DNA of 64,000 nucleotides from Excoecaria cochinchinensis (lineage: Eukaryota > Streptophyta > Magnoliopsida > Malpighiales > Euphorbiaceae): contig CANTUQ010000037.1 in assembly GCA_947683425.1 (NCBI GenBank), positions 5,968,501 to 6,032,500 on the forward strand. Reading direction: 5' to 3'. The position numbers and the translations under genes are program-made. Position 1 is the first letter of the stretch. Each line of letters starts with the position of its first letter. A model generated the notes under the pieces. It saw only the letters and a list, made by a program, of their open reading frames with translations. It was not told the origin of the DNA and made no database searches. This document shows, piece by piece, positions 56,949 through 64,000 of the stretch.

Positions 56949-57489
56949 TGATAAGTTCTAAAATGTTAGAACCTGAATAAGGTTGGATGGTGGTTCTTAG
57001 CGAGCTGATCGGATTAGCAACACTTTGTATCCGCAATAAGACAAGTCCTGTCGGACCGAGCGTAAATACTCCAAAACTTAAGTCAGTAATGCTTTTAAAG
57101 AGAGAATGTATAGAGAGAAGGTCTCAAGCATTCGATACCTGGGTCTACAATGCCTTAGAATATTTATAATAAATGTGAAAAATCACTTGAGTACCAAGAG
57201 TATGTATGCTCTGGTGTCAGAGTAGGTAAGCGGCGGTGTGACAAGCGAGCAGGCAGGAGGTGTGGGCTTTGGCGTGTATCAATGGATTGATAGGAGGCGT
57301 GCCCTGTTAGTCTGATCGGATAGATAGTGCCACCAGCTCCTTTGGTTCCTTGGGCATCCACTTATCATGCATTGGGTTTCCCAATTGACCGGGCTTTGAT
57401 TGTGGACCTTTGGTATCTGTTGGGCCTTTGGCCTTTGTTGGGCCTTAGGCTGAGATGGACTCAGGCCCAGTTTGATAATGCTATTATCA
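56949..57489 (-). mobile_element. solo LTR of the T0-related Tat family
   Basis: 541 bp, TGATAAGTTC...GCTATTATCA, flanked by a perfect 5 bp duplication AGAAG (56944-56948, 57490-57494). It aligns with the T0 5' LTR 2565-3095 and shares its terminal near-palindrome (minus strand TGATAATAGCATTATCA). It arose by LTR-LTR recombination. Confidence 0.9.
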
Positions 57490-57693
57490 AGAAGTACACA
57501 TGGCAGATGAGGTGTCGCGTTCCCATTGGACATCATTAGTTCCATTTGCCATATGTAACTTCCATCCATTTGAGAGGTAAAAACATACCATTTAACGGAG
57601 TTTGAGAATAAAATGGATTAAAAAAATTTAGGAGCAAAATCACCTTATTTTCAATTATTCGAGGGCAAAAATATAGCTTAACCCAAAAACAAT

Positions 57694-58571
57694 AGTGAAT
57701 GAACCCGTAGTTTTCAAAACAACTAATTTATGAGGTTCCTTGAAATAATATATACATAAATTATTTTATTATGGAAACTTAGATGCATATATGTAGTAAA
57801 AACAAATCACTAAGGTTATGATTTAGCCTTATAGCTTTTGTGCATGTTGACCATTAAGGCTAACCATCTTACTTTTCTTTATGCCATAATAACACAAAAT
57901 AACAAAAACTTATCTTTCTTTTAATGGAATTTAAATATGGTAGAAGTTTTGATATGGAATTTGATGAATTTTGCCGATTGAATCATGCATTTTTTTTCTC
58001 TCTCAATGAGAGCACTATTGATAAAATTTGTGTGAAATTTACTCTCAAGTGAAGATGTACAAAAGAGAAAACACATTATGATACTAAGATTTAGCTTGTT
58101 ATACAAGCATCCTTATTAGAGTAGGAATTGAATTCCTTTTCAAAATAGAAATTTTGTCTTTTATTTAGGACTATATTTCTTGTTTAAGGAGATTGAATTT
58201 CATTTAGCTTAGGATTTCTATTTTTAACAATATAGAATATAGAATGTTATCCATTCTTAATAACCATGAGCATAATGATTATTTGTTAGACTATACCAAA
58301 GGCCAATCAAAACAAATGAGTCACCACTTGATCTGATTAAAAATTGAATGAATTGGTGTATTCTTTTTAACCCTATTACAAGGAATAATTGGTTTGCAAG
58401 TTGACATTTATTAGACACTACACGTATAACCCTCATGAGGATTCCAATTATAATGATTTGAAAGAATCTCGACCGTTGATCATATAATTATAATTCATGC
58501 GGACTGATAATACCTTATATATTAAAAGTACTAAAAGCCCAAAGGCCATAAGGCATAAGGTATAGGGCAAG
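57694..58571. other. AT-rich spacer, no gene seen
   Basis: Contains the second copy (about 57960-58250) of the dispersed repeat at 55040-55440. Confidence 0.5.
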
Positions 58572-58810
58572 TGTATACACCGGATCACGAGCTGGTTCAA
58601 AATTAGGATTACCTAATGATGAAAATAAAGACTAATTCATAAGCGAGAAAATAAGAATTGATTATCTTTTTGTCAAATTCTTCTATTTGTCTCAAAATTA
58701 TTTTAAAATGTTTATTCTTATTCTTATTTTTATTCTTATTTTATTTTTCATCCATATTTTGCATTTTATTTTATTATATTTTCTAAAAAAATTTAAAAAA
58801 AAAAAAATTC

Positions 58811-58930
58811 TCGGCGGCCGTGTAGGGGGCTGCCGCGCGCGGCATCTCGCCCATCCGCGCGGGGTTCCCCCCGATCGGCGAGATTTCTCGCCGATCCTGC
58901 CAAGTCTCGCCGATTTTCGCCATTTTGCAC
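58811..58930. repeat. GC-rich island in T3 LTR
   Basis: CGGCGGCCGTG...CCGCGCGCGGC and TCTCGCCGAT repeats. Same position in the LTR as the GC islands of LTRs A and B but a different sequence. Confidence 0.7.
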
Positions 58931-60039
58931 CGAAAATCAAAATTTTCATAATTTTAGGGTAAAAAATGATTTTTTTCTTGGAATTTTTTCAGATTTTGTT
59001 AAAATTTGACAAAAATTAGTCAAATTGGGTGGGTGTTAAAAGTCAAAAAATAACAAAAAATAATTAAAAATAAATAAAAACATTAATTGTAAATATTTGA
59101 CTTTTAGGATTTTATTTTGAATTTTTGAGTGTTGTTTGTTGAAATTGGGGAAGAGGGAAATGGAAAAAAACTAGAAGTGGACTAAATGGAGAAGAGAATG
59201 GGGTTTTGATGGAGGATTGATTCATTTTTGGAGGAAGAGAAAAAAAAAAAGGAAAATATTGATTTTTTGGTAAGAAAAATTCTCTAAGTGAATGGATCTT
59301 TTCTAAGGCATTTTGGGGAGGTGTTCTTGAAGGAAGAGAGTGTATTTTGCTGGAAAAACAAGGAATTTCTTGTTCTTGGAGTTCATCTTTTTTTTTTTCT
59401 CAAAATTTAAAATCATTTTCTTTAATTTTCTTAATTTTCTTTTCTTAAATCTAAAAATTTTCTTTTTTAATTCCATTCTAGTTTTTTTTTATATCTAAAA
59501 TTTTTTATTGAACTTGAAAACTTTGAGAAAGGAAAATTAATTTCCTTAACTTGAGTTTTCTCATCAAATATCAAATACAAAAAAAAAAACAAATTATTTG
59601 TGAATTTTAGTGTTCTTGAGTTATTTGAGCCATAAATTCAAGATTTTCTTGAATATTTTTTTCGAGTTTATTCTCGGATCTTGATAAGAGATTAGATCGG
59701 GACATATTGCTTCCATATTACTTAATTCTGAGGGTAAAGATTCTTGGATCCATTTTTTTCTATCTCATTTCATTTTATGTATGTTAGTTTATTTACTTTT
59801 TTCTTGCATTGATAAATATGTGTTTTTAAGTTGAGATCTATTTTTTTTAGCATGAGTTTTCAATCTTTATTTTGTTTTTGGCATGAAAATGAATAAATAT
59901 ATGTGATGTTTGGAAATGAAAAATAAGATTTGCATGATTTTCTCCTTTAGAATTATTTCTTGTTATTTTTTTTTTGTATGCTTAAATATTATTGTCTCAT
60001 ATTACATGTTTAATTACCTTCCTCTTGTCTATTCATATG

Positions 60040-60260
60040 ATTTTACTAGATCATTATTATTATAATTATTATTTATTGTTACTATCATCATTATATATGT
60101 TGTTAGTATATCGTTATTATTATTATTTATTGTTACTATCATCATTTATCGTTATTATTATTATTATCATTATTATTGTTATTATTTTTGTTGTTGTTGT
60201 TATTGGTATTATTATTGTTATTATTTTCATTATTGTCATTATATTTCGCATGGTATTATT
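60040..60260. repeat. ATT triplet repeat zone in T3 LTR
   Basis: TTATTATTAT and TTGTTGTTG runs; counterpart of 42345-42560. Confidence 0.9.
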
Positions 60261-61488
60261 TCATGACTTAGCTATGGTTATTATTATTAATATACCTTGC
60301 ATGATTTTTTATTTTATGTGTGATGTTAATATAATAGATTAGTGTGTTCAATTTAACTTATTCTACATTTTATTGGTATATTAATTTATATTATATTTCC
60401 TTTATTTACTTAATTTTGGAATTATTACTAATATTTTTATTATTTTTTTAATGGGGCTAAAATGTCGTGCTTATTTGTTTGAGCATTTATCGTGACCAAA
60501 TTTCTCGCGCCACGTAGGAGTTTATATCACTTGGGTGAGACATTTCCTATCCCTATTTATGTGATTGTTTTGTTTGTAAATAAAATATTCTATCTTATAA
60601 GCGTGTAAGATAAAAAATCACAAAAATATTTTTATAACTGAATTGGGATTTTTATTAATAAATTGGGACCAATGCCCCCGGTTTTAGCCAAAGAATGAAA
60701 AATATCATGAATTAAAACGAAGAGTTAAAATTTTCTAAAAATGGGATCACTCATCCCGGTTTTCGACCCAATGTTCAAAATGACTTTTCGATCCCTCTTC
60801 AAATAAGCATGAGGGAACCAATGTTCGTAAACCGTATAAATATCCCGATTTATGTATGTCATTTTCTATGTTTTTCTATGTGTGACTTTGTTTCGTCTGT
60901 TTTAAATTCATGTTCATATATTTTGTGGGCCCTTGTAATTAATTATTTTTGGGATAATTTTATTTTCTTTCACTTGGAGATTGTATTCTGTCGCAATTTT
61001 CATTTTAAATTTTATTCAGGTTTTCTTTTCATTTGGGGGATTGTATTTGTCCCAATTTCTTCTTTGTAAATGGCGTGTTTACCGCTTTCTTTACAGCTTT
61101 CATTTTTATCGCTTTCTTGATGCTTGAAATGCCTTTTTAATAAATTGTACTAATCGCGTGAGAAGAGAGATATAATTTTCAAATCTAAAAACTCTCTTAT
61201 ATTTAACTAAGGCATAAATAAGAGTGAAGTTCCGAACACCTTCTCTGGTTTAGACCGTAGAGGTTAGATGACCTTTCCCAATTTCTTGTAAATTGGGTGG
61301 CGACTCCAAAATGACTCAAAGGTGCCTAAAGATTTCATGGGACTAGATGAACTTTTCAATGTTCTATTAGTTAAGGAATTCCAAAATGTCTCATGTTGCC
61401 CAAAATCAAAAGACGCGAACCAATCCATCGAGCCCTAAAAGCGGGTCTCGCCTACGAGGGCCTTTGCTAGGTTCGACATGCGTCATAG

Positions 61489-61507
61489 TGGCGACTCCAC
61501 TGGGGAC
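61489..61507 (+). promoter_or_regulatory. primer-binding site of T3
   Basis: TGGCGACTCCACTGGGGAC immediately after the LTR, the form recalled for Ogre-type elements and attributed to tRNA-Arg. Confidence 0.75.
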
Positions 61508-62409
61508 TGTTTGTGACTTTGCTCTGAAAGTGTCTTGGTTAAAACATATAATTGAGTTTTTAAAACCTAAAATTCTATCTCTCTTCGAAAATTGCATTGC
61601 ATCATTTTAGAGTCTTAGAATTATGCTAGTTTGGTCTCTATTCTTACCACGGTGCATTCCCAAAGCACGACCCTATTTTCACTCAATTTAGGGAAGTGTT
61701 AAGAATAATCACCAGTCCAAGTCTCGTACCATCATGGTATATTAAATGGAGACTCGATCGGTCGTTATGCTCGTGATGAGCGAGACCCATTGGCAGGGAC
61801 CATGCTTGGGTAGCCCTAAAGTATCGTCACCTTTGATCAAAGCTCATGTAATGGCAATAGATACTTTTCCTAAGTGAAATGTACCTTAATACGATGCTTG
61901 CTATGTGGGCTATTATGTATTGAACAAAATCAACCAAATTAAATGGTCTTATATCAAAAGCTTTCATGCCCCGGTGGGTCCATCTTAATATGGTCGAAAT
62001 GTTTAAATACATAAAGGTCAAAATTCATACGTGTGCGCATAAATTAAGAGATGTTATGCTACCGATTTTTTGCCGAGCACCATACGCATCCATTGGATTC
62101 CCTATTAACCCATGGATCAAGCCCACCTAGGAAAGAGACCACATTACCTCGTGTGTGAGAGTAATAAGGTTGGAAGGATCTACTTGCTGGTATGTGGTTG
62201 TAAATGTTGCATAACAAACGATCATGCATTGTACATGTCATTCATGTATCATTCTAACAATTTAAATCTTTCAGCCATCATAGATTCATTTAAGTAGATT
62301 AGAGGTTCCGACAGTCGGCTAGTAAGGATAAATCTGCTCTTTGAATTATCGAAATTAGTGTCTGACTGGGATTTTGAGTCACTCGCATCGATCAGTAAAT
62401 CATCTTTAG
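61508..62409 (+). other. T3 leader
   Basis: Untranslated region between primer site and gag. No intact frame and no domain recognised. Confidence 0.5.
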
Positions 62410-63880
62410 AATCATCGATGGCAAAAGAGACCAGAGCTTTGACCACTCAAAACCTTGCTAGGAGACTAGAGAACTTTGAACAGAGGATGCTAGATATGAT
62501 GGGCGCCATGGTTGACAGGATTGCTCATCCCCTTGCTCCATAAGCACCTATTGCTCCATAAGCACCTATTGCTCCACAGCCACCTGTCGCTCCACAACCA
62601 CCAGCAGTCCTTCCTCGGGGGCAAGTCGAACCACCTGCTGGCGGGGAGGCTCCCCTCATTAATAATGCTGCCCATTAACCTGTCAATGAGCACAGAGCTA
62701 CTGAGCCTATTGAGCCAAGAAGGGAAAGGATCCCCAATCCCAATGAGGATTTCATGATGAAGGAGGAAGATGAAAAGGTAATAACACCTCAAGTTGTGAG
62801 GGCCAGAGCACCCAGAGTAGAAGATGAGGCAATAAGAGGGATGAGACAGCAAATTGAGACGATCACCCGCATGTTATCAGCTGGGAAGGGGGTCACCCTA
62901 AAGATAGAGATCTTGGGGATGAGGAGCTGCTACCCCAAAGGTTTAAGATGCCTGAGCTACCGAAGTTCAATGGTACTTCGGATCTGCACACATCAAGCAG
63001 TATACCTTGGTGATGAAAGGCACATGATTGAGCAAGAAGCAGAAGGTAGAATATTTCTACCTCAGTCTAGTGGGTTCGGCAATAGATTGGTATCATGGGT
63101 TAGACAGGAGGTCCAAGGAGGATTGGGACCTTTTGACTGAAGAATTTATGAGACAATACGACTGCAGCACCAGAATGGAGGTCACCTTAAAAGACCTCGA
63201 GCTCTTACAGTAAAGGAGTGACGAGTCATTCCATGAATACCTCACTAGATGGAGGAATAGGGTTATGGAGATGAAATGGAAGCCTGACACTGCTGACCAA
63301 ATTAGGTTATTTATCAGGAACTCCTGCCCTTACTTGAGGGACTTACTGAGCTTTAAGGGGCTCAGAGATTGGGAGTCACTTAAAGACATTGCTGTAGAGG
63401 CTGAAGGGGCTTACCTAGCAAAGAAAGCAAGCCAAAATAACTTTGCTGGGAAGAATTTTGGGAACCAGTCAGGGTACAGAACAGGCTGTGCCGGGAGCAG
63501 TAATAGCAGAAATGGTAAGCCGGGAGCAGTAATAGCAGAAATAGTAAGACGGCCGAGGTTTCAGCTACTGAGGTTAGACAGGGTCAGAGGCACTACTCTA
63601 ACTTAGGCCGCTCTCTATCCTGGGTATTGGAGAGACTAATGAAGGAGGGTAAGCTACAACCTTTGATGCCTAGGCCAACTATGAATCAAGGACAACCAGG
63701 GCACAGAGATGACCAGTATTTTGCCTACCATCAGCACACTGGGCACCTGACAGATTATTGCTAGACTTTAAGGAACAAGATCAAAGATCTTATCGACTCC
63801 AAATAAATTATGGATCCTGAAAAGAGAGAGAAGAAGAAGGAAGGTTATAATGCAGTCCCCCCACCATATACATGATCGGG
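62410..63880 (+). pseudogene. gag (T3)
   Basis: Likely start at ATG 62419 (MAKETRALTTQNLARRLENF). A proline-rich part with an 18 bp tandem repeat contains two stops (62540-62560). The Gag core lies at 63037-63420 (VEYFYLSLVGSAIDWYHGLD, EEFMRQYDCSTRMEVTLKDL, SFHEYLTRWRNRVMEM), and near 63720-63790 a degenerate knuckle FAYHQHTGHLTDYC precedes TLRNKIKDLIDSK, the Ogre/Tat Gag end. Frames change at least three times. The core gives strong family assignment; the protein is dead. Confidence 0.75.
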
Positions 63881-64000
63881 TCTGGTCTACTCGAGTGGCA
63901 TATTTTGCAAGAGTTGTAAGAAGATGAATAAATTGCTATCACCCGTCAAGAGATGATTGAAGAAGGGATCCCCATGGCGGTGGTAGATTGATAATCCACT

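Larger units (their letters stand above)
55812..57684. mobile_element. Mutator-like element (MULE) with nested solo LTR
   Basis: The left end GGGCTAATGTGTATTTTT and inverted right end GGGTTAAGCTATATTTTTG extend as terminal inverted repeats of ~115 bp (55812-55930, 57565-57684), sharing TATTGAAAATA and GTGATTTTA blocks. A perfect 9 bp target duplication AAAAACAAT lies at 55803-55811 and 57685-57693. About 1.3 kb remain when the nested LTR (56949-57489) is removed. No transposase. The interior at 56090-56500 is coding-like in composition and may be captured host DNA, but no family was recognised. Confidence 0.88.
58572..61488 (+). mobile_element. 5' LTR of T3
   Basis: 2.9 kb starting TGTATACACCGGATCACGAG and ending near GACATGCGTCATAG. 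In order it has a GC-rich island (58811-58930), a long AT-rich middle, ATT-type triplet repeats (60040-60260), and a conserved 3' block (61200-61488) with CAATTTCTTGTAAATTGGGT and AAAGGTGCCTAAA, which is read in reverse in LTRs A and B. Confidence 0.82.
58572..64000 (+). mobile_element. Ogre/Tat-type retrotransposon T3, 5' part, truncated by window edge
   Basis: Plus-strand 5' LTR 58572-61488, a tRNA-Arg-type primer site, a leader of ~0.9 kb, then broken gag running to the edge. The LTR is homologous to solo LTRs A and B. Gag motifs and primer site agree with the Ogre/Tat group. pol is beyond the window. Confidence 0.82.

Noticed and set aside
1..64000. tRNA, rRNA or other structured ncRNA genes
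   Set aside because: None recognised by eye on either strand; primer-site sequences are tRNA-complementary fragments only.

Overview
This is a repeat-dominated, AT-rich stretch of nuclear plant DNA, most likely from a eudicot: spliced plant genes, CACTA, hAT and Mutator elements, and long nests of Ty3/gypsy LTR retrotransposons. No bacterial gene, CRISPR array, rRNA or tRNA gene was seen. All boundaries and splice sites were read by eye and may be off by a few bases; no alignment or database search was run.

Only one apparently intact host gene is present: a six-exon BPI/LBP-family gene (50057-54329, +, 492 codons). Everything else that codes is transposon-derived or a gene fragment. The host-like fragments are two C-terminal exons of ribosomal protein eS12 (about 20.1-20.3 kb), five 5' exons of an ERD6-like sugar transporter carried inside a CACTA element (25.1-25.9 kb), an MBF1c-like piece (31.3-31.5 kb), a short aldehyde-dehydrogenase-like piece (49.4 kb) and a doubtful Myb/SANT-like piece (28.6 kb).

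Layout. 1-3095: 5' part of a minus-strand Tat-type retrotransposon entering from the left edge. 3521-4201: relict Copia-type LTR. 4317-15995: nearly complete but dead plus-strand Tat-type element with gag, protease, RT, two RNase H domains, integrase, an antisense extra ORF and both LTRs, split by a 2.6 kb solo LTR (8539-11126). 16339-17297: hAT element with a perfect 8 bp target-site duplication (TSD). 17333-19732: CACTA element with GGG TSD. 21221-23430: a complete TRIM with perfect TSD, then a second TRIM whose 5' LTR has become a 371 bp palindrome, followed by a 606 bp tandem duplication. 24245-28135: CACTA element with the captured transporter exons. 30760-49860: a 1.5 kb Pack-MULE-like element with captured gene pieces, blown apart by a 17.6 kb minus-strand Tekay/Del chromovirus (31565-49161, perfect AATTC TSD), which itself received two solo LTRs of an Ogre/Tat-type family (32414-37367 with a tandem triplication, and 41100-43721). 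50-54.3 kb: the BPI/LBP gene. 55812-57684: another Mutator-like element with a perfect 9 bp TSD, itself hit by a solo LTR with a perfect 5 bp TSD. 58572-64000: 5' LTR, primer-binding site and broken gag of an Ogre/Tat-type element of the same LTR family as the two solo LTRs, running off the right edge.

The window therefore reads as a stratified record of insertions up to three levels deep, with DNA elements that picked up host exons and LTR families whose LTRs contain unusual structured or GC-rich tandem repeats. No new enzymatic system was recognised; the most notable signals are the captured-gene DNA transposons, the palindromic TRIM LTR, the hairpin arrays in the chromovirus LTRs, and the triplicated solo LTR.
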